DNA from: Nymphaea colorata
Lineage: Eukaryota > Streptophyta > Magnoliopsida > Nymphaeales > Nymphaeaceae
DNA: 43,407 bases
Assembly (NCBI RefSeq): GCF_008831285.2
Contig: NW_022204527.1
Span: 1-43,407, forward strand
Direction of reading: 5' to 3'
Part shown: piece by piece, positions 11,048 to 24,975 of the stretch
How the letters are laid out: each line of letters opens with the position of its first letter
How positions within the stretch are numbered: position 1 is the first letter of the stretch
The notes under the pieces: model-generated
Seen by the model: only the letters and a program-made list of their open reading frames with translations
The model's database searches: none
What the model was told of the DNA's origin: nothing
Made by a program: the position numbers and the translations under genes

Positions 11048-11762
11048 AATGATCGAATCGACTGAATTCATTCCTCAAAGACCACCCAAAGTGAGAAAGA
11101 GAAGGCTTTCCCGACTCTTTGCAGAAGAAAAGGAGGGAAACATCATGCAGGTTGTGAGGAAGTTCGTCAGACAGTAGCTGGCTCCGCTGAAAAAAGCAAT
11201 CACATCATCCTGAAAAAGCTTGATATTAGCATCAGCATTAATCCTGCTAGAGAGAACGCAAGTGCAGCCTAATGGATAGGCTGTCATAAGGAAGAAGCGT
11301 GGGAGGAAACCAAAATTAAAGAAGACATAATAGTAGGTGGAAACTTGCGGGGACATAGACGTCTTGGATGACAGTCTGTTCGATGGCTTGGAGGATTCCT
11401 TCCAAATAGACAATTTTCCCACTCCTTAGAGCATGAAATAGGACGATAGTGAGGAGTAATTTGTGTTCCAGCCCAGAGGCAACAACTCATCCTTCAATCC
11501 CTCAGTTTTCCCTTAAACTTCCCCGTTCGAGGGCATCAGGCCAGAGCACAGGGAATAGTGGTAGAAGATATACAGGACGGTGAAGAGACTGGTGGAGGGG
11601 AAGACGGCGAGGAAATAGCGAGGGTGGTTCGACTTCTAAAAGAAAATCCTGCTGTAATTCGTGACTAAAGGCTCACAGTTCGGAAGCAGCCTCAACTAGC
11701 TAACCTCCCTCGTGGGCGTATCCCACTCCACCTTCAAACGGTGGCGCCACTACTTCAAATGA
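11048..11762 (+). CDS. Putative DNA-binding protein with C-terminal HTH
   Basis: ATG at 11048, TGA at 11760-11762, about 238 residues. The N-terminus is strongly basic (RPPKVRKRRLSRLFAEEKEG), the middle acidic, and the C-terminus reads EWEKIYRTVKRLVEGKTARK, then GSSLNELTSLVGVSHSTFKR and WRHYFK. That last segment has the spacing of a helix-turn-helix (NELTSLVGVSHSTFKRW). More than ten UAR codons lie in the last 420 nt alone. Two frame changes (about 11205 and 11355) are needed. HTH assignment is by eye; a transcription-factor role or a transposase-derived fold are both possible. Confidence 0.62.
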
Positions 11763-11821
11763 TCGAAAAATGATCAATGCCTAACCCATATAATGTAATA
11801 ATCTATAGCTGGCATGGGCAA

Positions 11822-12522
11822 TCAAATGAGGGAATTGCTGTATCCTATTTCTTTGAGGATCTTCGCAGCTCCCTTCAGGAAGTGCAGGATGAACTCCTTG
11901 CAGACAGTGATCTCGATGTACTCGTCAAAATCCTCCTCCTCTTCCGCCTACCTGACCTCTTCAACGGGGAATCCCAATTCTTCAGCTGACCGTTTCACCA
12001 GGAAGAAGAAGGACTGGATATCGAGGTCGCTCATCATCTTCACGCTCAGGATCTCGTAGAGCATCTTGATGGCTTCGATCTTGACGTAGGTGCTTCCGCG
12101 GATCACCCGCGTCGGTTTGTCGGCCAGCAGCATCCGCATGAACTATCTAAGCGCACCCGTACCCACCCCACCACTGCCGCCTCGCCCTCCCGCCTCTCCA
12201 GCGTCTCGATCACCCTGGCGACGGTCCTTGCCTGCAGCTGCGACTTGAACTCGTACATCTGCACCGAGGAAAGGTTGAGCTGGATCCACAGCGCGAAGTG
12301 CTCGAAGTCCTCCATGGAGAAGAGGCCGTCGAGGTGGCGATCGCAGACGAAGAGGATGCCCAGGTGGCGGAAGTCGAAGGGGTAATCCTCGTGCGGGTGC
12401 ACCTCAAGGACCTCCGACAGGATAAGGTGCTTCCTGCCCTTCTCGCCGACCACCCTCTCGAACTCCTCAGTCATGTACTCCACGATGCCGGGATTGAGTC
12501 GCCCGCCCTCCGCGTTGCCCAT
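11822..12522 (-). CDS. EF-hand-like protein
   Basis: ATG at 12522, TGA at 11822-11824, exactly 226 residues once a 20-nt intron (12147-12166) is removed; otherwise intact. One EF-hand-like loop is visible: CDRHLDGLFSMEDFEHF, with D-x-x-x-D-G and an acidic residue at position 12 (Asp rather than Glu). The rest is helical and acidic (EVREAEEEDFDEYIEI). The general shape fits ciliate EF-hand proteins of the calcineurin-B/CIB size class. With one recognisable loop the calcium-binding role is only probable. Confidence 0.72.
12147..12166 (-). other. 20-nt intron
   Basis: Minus strand gtgggtacgggtgcgcttag. Removal joins EGEAAVVG to EFMRMLLADKPTR (phase 2; the UAG formed by the following codon is read as Glu) and gives a single 226-residue frame. 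Confidence 0.85.
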
Positions 12523-12645
12523 CGATTATAAATAGCTCTTATAATGGCTGATGATGGGATAAGGGCAGCTACTTTGAGTGAAGTAGGAAGGGTGCGTTTT
12601 GGTAGGCGGGTGGTGGTTTGTGCGAGTGTTTAATATAATATTTAA

Positions 12646-15618
12646 ATGAGCAACCTGGGACTGCGTAACGAGCTGAAGCCGGGCGAGAAGGCCTTCAAGT
12701 ACGAGTTCACGCTGGAGATCATCAAGTTCTTCGGGAGGGTGCCGCTGCCCTGCAAGCTCAAGTTCATGTGGCGCCGCAACGCCAAGAGCATCGAAACCAA
12801 AAACGAAATCGACATGCGTCCCGCCCCAGCCGCAGAGATTGCAGTCAACGAAAAACTCTCCAACTGCTCCACCATCGTCTACAACTACGACCAACGCCAC
12901 TTCCAGCCCAAGGAGTCGGAACTCATCGCCAATATGGTCTTCACCGGATCGCCCAAAAAGCTAGCCAGCTGCCCCCTCGACCTCCGCTGCATCCTCGACA
13001 CAGACAACTACAGGGCTTCCTGCTCGCAGGTCTTCACCGTCCCCATGAGTCTCCACGTCTCCAGCGACCAGGAGTGCCGCCTCACCTACCGCCTCTCCTC
13101 CATCTTCAAAGAGGAACACATCGTGGCTTCCGAACGCTCGGTGGGCAGCAACTCCCTCAACATGAGCGGACTCAGCATCCCTCAGGACGCCAGGTATTAC
13201 GAGAAACGATGTATGCTTGCAGATATTTAGATGACGTGGTGCCGTCGAAGGACAACAAGGATACGCAGTCGGTGATCGGAAAAGACACGCACTCGGTGAC
13301 CAGCTACAATCCAGGCCGCTATCCCTCAGCCAAGAGGGAACGCGAAGACTCCAACTCAATCCGCAAATTCGACAACGGGTATCTGGCTGCCCTGAAGAGC
13401 AACCTGACCAAAACGACTACGACGGCAGGAGCAACAAGAAGAGCATCGACAACAAGACAGAAGTCAACGAGGGCGGCTACAACCAGCGCCAACTGGTGGA
13501 GGAACAGAACAGGAGGAGCAAGGCTGAAGCGGAACTGGTCAAGAACAAGATAGAAATCGAAGAACTGAAGAGAAGCTAGGTGAAATGGCAATGGAAAACC
13601 TCCAGCTCAAGGGAAACAAGGAGGAAATGGCTGCTCTCAAGGGAAACAAGGAAGAAATAACTGCTCTCAACCACGGATTTACGATCTCAATAACGACTCA
13701 GATCAGCACGCATGCAACTGGAAGCTCTAAGCCAGGATCTGCAGCGAGCAGAGAACCAGGCGAAGACGGCTAGATAAGAAAGGATAATGCTTGAGGGAGA
13801 GCTCCAAAAGCGGCAGAAGAAAATAGAGGGATTATAGTCCAATTATCGATCATTTGAGCTTGCTCAAAGCGAAGGCTCGTAAATGAGGAACCAGCTTTAG
13901 CTAGCGAGGAGGCAGATAGAGTAGATAAAGAAGCAGGCACAGGAGAGAGAAGGACAGATTCTAACCGATAAGTTCAGGTTCTAGCAATAGGCAAACAGCA
14001 GGCTATAAGGAGCACGCAGGTAAAACGAACGCCTCAGGCTAATGGCGTCCAACAACGAAACAGCAGCGAGGAGACTGGCGACGTGGAGGCAGGACTAAGG
14101 CAGAAGATGGACGAACTGGCAACCAAGACTGCTACATCATAGAGAGGAGCGGGAAATGGAGGAGTACAAGGCGAGACTCTCCCAGTACGAGAGCTAGAAA
14201 GAATCCTTGCAGAAAGATATCATCAGGCTCAAGAACGAAGCAGCTGATCGCAACGATAGGGCGAGGAACGACCAAGACCAGCGCGTGTAGGCTCTCAGAG
14301 CTAGCAATCTAGGCTGCAGGACCAAATGGCAAGCGCGCAGCTAGCCATCGAGGAGAGGCAAAGAGTGATCGCAAGACTATAGCAATAGAAGTCAAGCGCA
14401 TAGGCCAAGAACAAAGGACTTCTCCTGCAGTTCAACGACGTCCACAAGCGAAACGGAGATGTGGAGGCATAGTGTCGTGCTTTCAAGTAAAGGGCTGCTC
14501 GTCTGGAGCAAGCCAACAACTAGCTTACAGCATAGAATGGCCGTTTGAGAGAAGAAACTGCGCATTTAAGGGAATAAGCAGAGAAGAAGATGTCATCGTC
14601 AGCATCACCAGAAGCAGATATGTACTTCAGACAGACTCTGCAGCTGCAAGTTGAGCTCAAATACGCAAATAACCAACTGTAGAGACTCAGAGGCATGGAA
14701 TAGCAGCTGGAGCAGGAGAAGTGGCGCGCATAGGAAGAGAAGAAGGAAAGACTGTCGGTATAAGCTGAGTTCTAAAAGGTGGAAAAGGAACTGGCAGGCA
14801 AGAACAGGGCACTCATGATCGAAGTCGAAAAGACCAAGATGATGACATAGCAGATAAACGAGCTTCACTACAGCTGCGAACTGATGCGGGAGGAACTGGA
14901 GAAGAGCAGAAGCATCATCCACAACGGCCAGCAGCAACTCAATGCACTCTAGACTTCCCTTAGCCACCTCTAGGACATCAAGGCGGCCTTGGAAAGAGAA
15001 AATGTGCAACTGGCAGCCGAAAAGCAGCGTCTGCTCACCAACAACGAAGAAGTCCGCCAGCTGCAGCTAAAAGTCAAGGAACTAGATGAGAGAAACGCTG
15101 AGAAGCTGGCTAGCCTGTAGGCTAGCAACCGCAATCTGCTCCTGGCCCACCGTGAAGCCAAGGACAGTCAAAAACTGGCAGAAGATCGGCTCCAGACTCT
15201 CTCCCAGCGCGAGCAGCAACTGGCTGAGGTGGAGACAAGGCTGCGCTAGATCTAAGTGAGCCGTTCTCAGCACGAGGGCGAGCTGGCTCGAGCCGTCCAG
15301 GAGAGGAGGATGATGGAGAAGCGGATGGAGGTGGTGATGGAGGAAATGCACAGCATGAAGAAGCGCTACGAGGAGGAGAAGGGCAGAAGCGTGTCCTTCA
15401 CCCGCAACAGCGAGGAAATGCACAAGCTGCGCAGCGTGTAGAGCGAGCTGGAGAAGAAGGAAAAGACAGTGAGCAAGCTGAGCAAGGAGAAGCTGGAGCT
15501 GGAGGAGGAAAACGTGAAGATGAACGTGCAGATCATGAAGCTGCTGAGCGAGCTGGAGAAGTACAAGGCCAGCAGCAACCCACACTCCCTCAAGCACATC
15601 ACCCACTCTCTCAAGTGA
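12646..15618 (+). CDS. NT-C2 (EEIG1/EHBP1-type) coiled-coil protein
   Basis: ATG at 12646, TGA at 15616-15618, about 980 residues. Residues 1-150 match an N-terminal C2 (NT-C2) domain: FKYEFTLEIIKFFGRVPLP, CKLKFMWRRN, then FTVPMSLHV and CRLTYRL. A Ser/Asn linker follows a 20-nt intron (13211-13230). From about residue 290 to the end the protein is one long coiled coil, for example LERENVQLAAEKQRLLTNNE and MKLLSELEKYKASSN, crossing dozens of TAG codons that fit Glu in heptads. Two copies of LKGNKEE(M/I)(A/T)A are encoded in tandem near 13604-13665. One-base frame losses are needed near 13410 and 13568, and another change near 13680. NT-C2 proteins link membranes or microtubules to coiled-coil scaffolds. 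Confidence 0.78.
13211..13230 (+). other. 20-nt intron
   Basis: gtatgcttgcagatatttag. Removal joins ARYYEKRY to DVVPSKDNKDTQSV. A 29-nt alternative starting at 13192 is less likely given the 20-nt class. Confidence 0.75.
13604..13665 (+). repeat. Short tandem repeat in NT-C2 coiled-coil gene
   Basis: Two copies of a 33-nt unit beginning ctcaagggaaacaagga, encoding LKGNKEEMAA and LKGNKEEITA. Confidence 0.7.
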
Positions 15619-15752
15619 TATTTTTGCATCCATCTCACCTACTATCACCTCCTTCCATCACCCACCCCACTTGATTCCCCACCGTATTCACGCTGTTGTT
15701 GGTGATGATAATCCGCCCTTCTGTTTTGGATAAATTCAGCAATTTATTTTCG

Positions 15753-16768
15753 ATGCTGGAGAAGACTTCTATTCAGACCAGTAATGCTGAGCTCAGAGTT
15801 GGCAGTACTGTCTGCTTCCGCAACGGGGACTTCTCGGACATGGCCAGACTGTTGCGAAAGGAGGAGCAAATAGGGAAGCGGCTGAGGAGCGTGCTGGATG
15901 TGAATGGCTCTCTGGAGAAGGCCATAAAGATCCACGAGAGCGAGATCGGCGACGAGAGGGCCAGCATCACCTACCAACTCACCGAACTGCTTGTAAGATC
16001 CACCCGATCAAGAAGGAAATGGCCTACAAGTTCCACCACTTCGCTGACGAAAAACTGGAAAGGTGGAAGTTCAGAAACGCAGAAGTGGCCAAACACACCC
16101 TACAACAGATGATGCAACGCTATGAAAAAGTGTAAAAAGGGGCCTATTTAGAGAGCAAGAAAGCGATGTCATGAAGCACATTCTGGACGCACTGCAGAAC
16201 ATCAAAACCAGCTACTAAACTCACGCCAGGGAAATGGAGGAACTGCTCATGGGCATTGAGACCGCCAACCAGGCCCACGAATAGACCATGAACGCAGCCA
16301 TCCACCAAGTGGGTAGCTTTGCCATAATTTAGCTGCTGAATCCATGCGCAAATAGGGAGAATGGCAGGCCGCTTAGCAGCGAATTCGGCAGCTCTCGGCT
16401 GACATCGACCGCTTCGTCTCCTCCGCTAGTGACTTGCGAGCCAGCCAGCGCGAGGAGGCAGGCAAAGTGGAAAAGCTAAGACGAGTGGCTATCAGCCAGC
16501 AGGAGAAGGCTAATGCTGTTGCAGAGTGGGAGGAGTTCGCAGTAGATCTCGGCAATAGGCAAATGGCCTTCAGGAGCTTAGCGGAGAAGCATCAATGCCT
16601 AAGAAAGCGAAAGCTCGCAATGAAAGACTATAGATCCTCCTCAACGAACTAGAAGCAGAAGAAACAGTTTTGACGCCAGTCAGAGAAGTTAGAGTGTCTG
16701 TGAAGGAGAACATACGAGCAACGCCGAAGAAAAATAAGGATTCAGTGAAAAAACAAAGGAAAAACTGA
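15753..16768 (+). CDS. Coiled-coil protein of about 326 residues
   Basis: ATG at 15753 (MLEKTSIQTSNAELRVGSTV), TGA at 16766-16768. Two 20-nt introns (15993-16012 and 16313-16332) carry the frame from QLTELL to KEMAYKFHHFADEKLERWKF and from IHQV to AAESMRKEGEWQAAEQ. The product is nearly all helix (DIDRFVSSASDLRASQREE) with a basic C-terminus (RATPKKNKDSVKKQRKN). One-base losses near 16135 and 16600 are needed. It follows the NT-C2 gene in the same direction. No family recognised; a cytoskeletal or ciliary role would be a guess from composition only. Confidence 0.7.
15993..16012 (+). other. 20-nt intron
   Basis: gtaagatccacccgatcaag, phase 0, between QLTELL and KEMAYKF. The only one of the eleven 20-nt introns ending AAG rather than TAG or CAG. 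Confidence 0.85.
16313..16332 (+). other. 20-nt intron
   Basis: gtagctttgccataatttag. Removal joins AAIHQV to AAESMRKEGEWQ in frame. Confidence 0.87.
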
Positions 16769-17494
16769 TGCTTTTCTCATTACTTGGCAACCATATTCAA
16801 CCATAATATGGAGTATATTCTATAATCAATCAAAAAATGATGGCTTTACTGCCATTTTATACTCTTGCCTTGCTCCTGCTCCATCGAGTTGGCAATTATA
16901 CGAGTAGCAAAAGAACCTATTTTTATGATAAAGAAGCCAGTCCGACATCATAGTCCATCATTGATCATTATCCATCATTCCTTTTGATTGCGGTTCGAAT
17001 ATATTCCAAAATGATTGGAAACGCATCGTCTTACCACATAAATAATATATATAATAATCGACTAGCTACTCCTCCGCCAGCATCTTCACTTCTCCTCCGC
17101 GCTATATCTCCTCATGTGCTCTCCATCTTCGCCATTTTTTATCATATTCGCAAGGAGGTGCTTTCCCAGCCAAAAGGCAAAATCGATGCTGCCAAATGCT
17201 TGGTCTTCTGATTGGCTATTCGAGTGGGGTGGCGGTTGGCGGGTGTCGTTTGGTATGTTTCAGTTGAGATTTTAAGTTGTTCCATTATAATCCCATTTTA
17301 TCAATCAAACAGGGCCTTCCCTCCAAATGCTGACTTCCCAATCCCCCTCTTCCCTACCTCCCTCCCAAACCACCTGTCCTTCTCAAACCCACCATCCTGT
17401 TCCACATCGGATCCATAGCGACAGCTGTAAGAGTCAGCCTTGCTCTTTTCTCGATCTCACTAGCCAGCTGCTCGGTGGAGCAGGCGAGGCAGGG
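16769..17494. other. Intergenic, about 0.7 kb, no supported gene
   Basis: A/T-rich to about 17060, then pyrimidine-rich (17320-17410). Short frames such as 17327-17494 run into the next gene but lack coding character. A gtaagag...cactag segment (about 17428-17464) could be a 37-nt intron of a 5' exon of the next gene; not provable here. Confidence 0.5.
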
Positions 17495-17818
17495 ATGCCA
17501 AATAGGGTGGAGTTAGAAAGGAATCGCAGGAAAGGATCGACAATACCCAAAAGTCAGAATCGACTAAAATCTAAGCTCATGAGAAAAAATGCCATAATAG
17601 CCAAAATTCCTCAAAAAGACGGCAAGGGCCTAAAGCGAGTGCGAGAAGCCAGCCAAGGCAAGGAATAATAGCATTCGTTGGATGAGAGCATCAGATAGGC
17701 GCCTCAAAAAGTCAGGCAGAATAAGCGAATTTCAAAGAAAGTGGTACGGACTTCTCTGTTCCTGAGACGGCGGGAGACGAGAGCCAGCATGAAGGTGAGC
17801 CACCCGTAGAGCGCTTGA
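17495..17818 (+). CDS. Small basic protein, possibly extending further
   Basis: ATG at 17495 (MPNRVELERNRRKGSTIPKS), open to TGA at 17816-17818, 107 residues, with in-frame TAA and TAG read as Glu. It is very Lys/Arg-rich (KSKLMRKNAIIAKIPQKDGK), like a nucleic-acid-binding or ribosome-associated protein. A GTGAGC donor at 17803 with CAG near 17833 would extend it through VEARRWKRNYRGKISYKHK toward 17985 or 18059. It converges on the USP gene. No family recognised. Confidence 0.5.
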
Positions 17819-18124
17819 GTCGCAGGTGGAAGCACGGCGCTGGAAACGCAATTATAGGGGTAAAATCAGTTATAAGCATAAGGTAGAGAAGGGAGAATCT
17901 GATGAGCAGACAGGTCCTGCAGTGGAAAATGAACAAGCAGGAAAGCTCAGCGTTCGGCAGAGAGTTCAAGTACCTGCTCCAATGATCGTGTGTGCATATT
18001 ATCATACTTTTTCCCCTTGGGCAAAATAGGTAGCATAAGGCTGGCGCAGGCTGGAATGATGATAAGATGGATGATGATGGATGGTGATAGGGGGCATGGT
18101 GAAGCACGATTGCATATGCACAGA

Positions 18125-20953
<2,829 letters not shown>

Positions 20954-21025
20954 GAAGAGTTAATTAAAAATAAATATGTATAATCCTCACCCAGGCTTAA
21001 GGGCATCCAATTTCTCCCATGCAAA

Positions 21026-22094
21026 TCAAAGATATCCCGGGTGACTGATGCTGTTGTTCACGCGGATAAGCACCTTACCCTTGTTGTTGCCCTCCAGCAA
21101 GTCCTTCAATCCCTTGGGACACTCCTACAGGCCGTTTCTGATGTCGTTGGTGTACTTTAGCTGTCCCTTCTGGACCAGTTGCGCCAGTTCTTGGATGGCG
21201 GCGGGGAACTCCTTGTGGTAGTCGAAGTAGATGAAGCCCTGGATGAGAGCTCGCTTGATGATGATGCGGGAGTAGTTCTTGATGCGGTAGGGCTCCTGCT
21301 TCTCCTGCCCGTAGCTGCTGTAGGAACTGATGGCTCCGCAGGCGACCACCCTGCTCTCCTCCCGGATGTGCATCAGCAGCTCGTCCAGCATCTCTCCTCC
21401 CACGTTGTCGAAGTAGACGTCGACGCCCTTCGGGAAGCAGGCCTTCAGCCGGTCCCGCAAGTTCTCCTTCTTGTAGTTGATCACGTGGTCGACTCCAATC
21501 GACTTCAGATAGGCACACTTCTCCTCAGTGCCGACGATGCCGCAGACCTCGCACCGGCCAGCTTCGCCAACTGCACTGCAATTTCGCCCACCGAGCCAGC
21601 TGCAGCCGAAACCACAACCTTTTCCCCCTTCTTCAGATTCCCGATCTTCTTGAGTCCGAAGTAGGCAGTGAGCCCAGCCACCCCGTAGACTCCAGGAAGT
21701 TCTCGTAGTTGGGCTGGTTGGGAGGCAGGAGGGTGAGCGTTTTGGCTTCAAGAACGGAGTACTTCTGCCAGTAGGTGACTCCGAGCACCTTGTCGCCGGC
21801 TTTGAACTTGGGACTCTTGGAGAAGATGACTTCAGAAACTGCGAAGCCCTTCATGATGTCGCCGGGATTGATGGGCGGCATGTAGGTCCTGATGCCGGAG
21901 ATCCAGATGCGGTTGGTGGCGTCGATGGAGATGAAGAGGTTTCTGACCACCACTTGCCCTTCCTTGACCTGGTCGGTGGGGACGGGAGGCACGTACTTGA
22001 TCTGGAAGACGTCTTCCTTGGCGGGGTAGTTGAGGGTGGGACGCTTGGAGAGGATGATCTGGACGTTCAGATCCACCAACTGGCCTTCACTCAT
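21026..22094 (-). CDS. MDR-family NADPH oxidoreductase (PTGR/alkenal reductase-like)
   Basis: ATG at 22094, TGA at 21026-21028. Allowing two one-base losses (about 21695 and 21555) gives exactly 356 residues, the usual size. Visible are the N-terminal GroES-like fold (VVRNLFISIDATNRIWIS, KAGDKVLGVTYWQKYSVL), GVYGVAGLTAYFGLKKIG, the nucleotide-binding motif VVVSAAAGSVGEIAVQLAKL, FPKGVDVYFDNVGGEMLDEL, and the C-terminal NGL-E-ECPKGLKDLLEGNN KGKV, where TAG sits at the Glu of the family motif GLE(N)AP. No catalytic zinc ligands are seen, as in the PTGR/LTB4DH branch, which reduces activated double bonds with NADPH. Probably cytosolic. Confidence 0.9.
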
Positions 22095-22151
22095 GCCCGA
22101 CAGATAATTATAAGATTTCTGATAGGAAAAGTAGAGTATGAGGGCAGGGGA

Positions 22152-23537
22152 TCAGCTAGGGAGGTTGAAGTTGTAGGCCTTGGAAAGCTCAAGGATTTCC
22201 TCTCCGCTTGTCGCTTCCTTTACCCCTTGTCGGTTCTGATGCCTTTGAAAACGGGAAACCTGAGACTAAGCCTCCGAACTCACCTGATCCGAGCTTGTAG
22301 AGTGGAGAAACCGTTAGTTCCTGCGCGTGCACCTCAAAGACGAGGGAAGGCTTGAAGTAGACGTCCGCTCTGGCTCCTCCCAGCTCGTACTCGCGGGAAC
22401 GCTGTCGGCCTTGAGCTGGTTGTCGCTGACGTGCTGGGCGATCAGGCCGATCATCTCCTCAGTCAGTCCGCTTCCCACGTTGGAAACAGGGACTATCTTG
22501 CCATTGTATGGGGTGCCGAGGAGGTAGCTGGTGAACAGCTTGCTATTCTTGGATCCCTGTCCTCGGTTGGCGCCCATCACGATCAGATCCAGTTCTATCT
22601 TGGAGATGCGGGCGTCCCTGCTGCTGGCGAAACCCCTCTTCAGCTTCTTCCAGTGGCTCCTGCTCTCGTTGGTGAAGTAGAAATCGCTGCAGCCCTTTAT
22701 GATGAGCCCTCGTACTTGCGCTCCAGAACTTCCCGGAAGAACTCGAAGACCTTGGCGCGCTCCTCGGGGAAGTGGACGATGCGGTGCTCAGCAGTCCTGA
22801 AGATGGGCAGCTCGGGATCAGCTTGCGCCGCTCGATGAGTGGAACTTGGAGGAGGTCCTTTCCGTCTTTTTCCACCACGTCGAAGACGTAGACGAGGAGG
22901 ACAACGTTAGCTTGCTCCTCTATGTCTGTACTGGCTTCATCGGTCTTGAACTTCTTCTGCTTGAGAAGCTATCCAAAGGAAGGGGAGCGAGGGTGTTTTT
23001 ATCTATAGCACTATCTCTCCATCCAATTGATGCTTTGTAGGCCGTCTGTTCGAGCTGCTGGGGATGGTGTGGTGGAGGCGGTGGTAGAAGGAGTCCTGCG
23101 TCTTGCCGTTCCTGCTGATCATCTCCAGCTCTTCTCCCTTCCTGTAGCTGATAGGGTCCTCTCGCCGTCGTATTTGACGTCCAGCAGGAGGGGGCAGCCT
23201 TTCTTGAGGCAGAACTTGTCGAGATTTGCTTCTGAGAGGAGGGGCCTGCCAGCATGTGTCTGAAGTTGGCGAGATCGTGCTTGCTTTCAGTGGTGTCTGA
23301 TGGCTCTTCCTCCTTTGCGATCTATTCGGCGTTTATCTTCACCTCCTTAATCGAGGCGTTTGTGAGTATCCTTCTCATCAGGTTGGAGCACAAGCTCAAT
23401 GCTTTCTCAGACAGTAAAATTTCCTATCCTTCCTTCTTATCTGTCACTCCCACAGAGGTAGGGCCGGATGGTTTCTACGTTTATCTGAGCGTGGAGAAGG
23501 CTAGTCCCATTGGCACTCCTTTCCGTGTGAGGGCCAT
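22152..23537 (-). CDS. ATP-dependent DNA ligase, catalytic core
   Basis: Proposed ATG at 23537 (MALTRKGVPMGLAFSTL), TGA at 22152-22154, about 448 residues after a 43-nt intron (22969-23011). Motif I with the adenylated lysine reads LLLDVKYDGERT; SRNG follows; motif III LDGEI; VYVFDVVEKDGKDLL; motif IV KYEG(L)IIKG; motif V WKKLKRGF and LDLIVMGANRGQGSKN; OB-fold with PSLVFEVHAQELTVSPLYKL and motif VI region LSLRFPVFKGIRTDKG then KEATSGEEI. No large N-terminal DNA-binding or BRCT region fits, so this is a short ligase. One-base losses fall at several conserved points (e.g. 22193, 22710, 22815, 23245). Type (I, III, IV or a minimal ligase) is not decided. Role: sealing nicks in replication or repair. 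Confidence 0.85.
22969..23011 (-). other. 43-nt intron (long class)
   Basis: GTGCTATAG at the 5' end, T/C-rich, TTTGGATAG at the 3' end. Removal joins KHQLDGEI to LLKQKKFKTDEASTDIEE in frame. Confidence 0.75.
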
Positions 23538-23650
23538 AGCAGTGTCCTAAGCAGGGGGATCATGGAGTTAATTTTAATTAAAGCAATAGCAAATAGCGGG
23601 AAATGGCTGATCATAAGCTGCAAGCAAATGGGAAAAGCGGCAAATCACCA

Positions 23651-24658
23651 TCACAGCGCCACCACCGGCCGCTCCCGCCCCTCGAAGTTAGAAACATTAA
23701 TCAGCTCCACTTTCTGCTCGTCACTGCTCTTCCGGACATTGCTCTAACTCTTCGCATACCTTACGCTGTTCCAGTGGAAGTAGCTCCTGCGCTTCTAGTT
23801 GAAGAAGAAGAGAGTGGCGATCATCCCCATGTAGTAGGTAGTCACCAGAAAGAAGAACTGGATCGCTGCCTCGGCAGATGCGTTGTTCCTGGAATGGAGG
23901 ATGAATACGTGAATCTGCAGTTCATGGCGGGGTCACTGACGTAGTAGATGGTCCGGGAGAGTCCAACGACCTGGGAGAGAATGTTGATCACGATGCATTT
24001 CCACATCTTGGGCATGGGATTGGTGAAACGCTGGGACTCCGCCATGATGTCCTCCCTTCCCAGGTCGTTTTTGATGATTTCGCTCTTGGTGTGCTGGTAG
24101 CCGAAGATCACCAGCCAGATGGAGAGGCTGACTCCGCAGCCGTTGACCACCATGTAGGGAATCTCTAAGTGGACGGATACGTACCCCTGCAGTATCGCAT
24201 ATCCTACACGTTCACGTAGATGAAGCCCACCACCACCACCATCAGGTACAGCGTGTAGATTATCACGATGATCCTGCGGTACTTGACACTCACCGCCTTG
24301 TTTTTCTACAACAACTTCAGGCCAAATTTGTAGACCAGAGTTGGGAAGTACGCATCGAAGAACAGATTTTAAAAACGATACACCTAGCGTTGGGCAAAGA
24401 GGGTGTTCAGCACGTTGCCTTAGTGGGGAAAACGGTACAGATGAGACTGAGGATCATGAGGATGTTGATCACCACGTAGAGGTTCAGCTGCCGCTCGTAG
24501 CTGATCCGCATGACGAGGTTGATGGCTATGGCGAGCAACAGCAGCAGGCTAAGACCACACTCCACAGCCTTCCTTAATTAGGGCGGACGGTACTCGATGC
24601 AGTGCGGAGAGGAGGCCATGACGGAGATGGAGCAGTGTGCCAGTCCATCAAACGACAT
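23651..24658 (-). CDS. Seven-transmembrane-like protein
   Basis: ATG at 24658 (MSFDGLAHCSISVMASS), TGA at 23651-23653, about 322 residues. At least six hydrophobic helices are visible: LSLLLLLAIAINLVMRI, LYVVINILMILSLICTVF, IIVIIYTLYLMVVVVGFIYV, GCGVSLSIWLVIFGY, CIVINILSQVVGLSRTIYYV and AIQFFFLVTTYYMGMIATLF; a seventh weaker one (LFFDAYFPTLVYKFGL) may span. A basic tail follows (NEKRRSYFHWNSVRYAKSE). Two 20-nt introns (24165-24184, 23889-23908) hold the frame. Topology resembles GPCR or TOM1/THH1-like proteins; no diagnostic motif seen. Confidence 0.75.
23889..23908 (-). other. 20-nt intron
   Basis: Minus strand gtattcatcctccattccag. Removal joins MNCRFT to NNASAEAAIQFFFLVTTYY, entering the last transmembrane helix. 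Confidence 0.87.
24165..24184 (-). other. 20-nt intron
   Basis: Minus strand gtacgtatccgtccacttag. Removal joins EDMRYCR to EIPYMVVNGCGVSLSIW in frame. Confidence 0.87.
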
Positions 24659-24975
24659 CGTATGCGATATTATATAAGGATAGATGCAATATTATTTATT
24701 TGAAAAAACCATATGGAAGTGAAGATAACCATTGGCTTATAAAAAGGAATAGGATAGGGTGAGGGGCGGAGGACAAGTGAGTCAGAATTGTCATTTTGAT
24801 GCGAAAATGATTGATGATCATATTGGGTTAATTTAGACGAGAAAATATTGGGATCTGCCAAAAAGGTTATCGGTAAAATAGCCATGATGGTTGTTTTGGG
24901 AATATGCGTGAAATGTGTTGGTTGGGTTTATTTGATTAATGTGCTTTACCATTGTAGGCTATTCTATAATAACCA
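24659..24975. other. Divergent intergenic, 317 bp
   Basis: A/T-rich spacer between the divergent 7TM gene and membrane-protein copy A. The last ~24 bp (from 24952) match the region before copy B. No other feature seen. Confidence 0.6.
24952..24975 (+). promoter_or_regulatory. Shared upstream block, copy A
   Basis: attgtaggctattctataat followed by aa and a few bases before the ATG; the same block with one or two changes precedes copy B. It may hold the start region of transcription or be residual similarity from the duplication. Confidence 0.35.

Noticed and set aside
12768-13553. Forward ORF of 261 codons overlapping the NT-C2 gene
   Set aside because: It is rich in His/Pro/Gln/Arg from out-of-frame reading; the other frame contains the C2 domain.
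15082-15648. Reverse ORF of 188 codons rich in Leu/His
   Set aside because: Shadow of the coiled-coil region of the NT-C2 gene.
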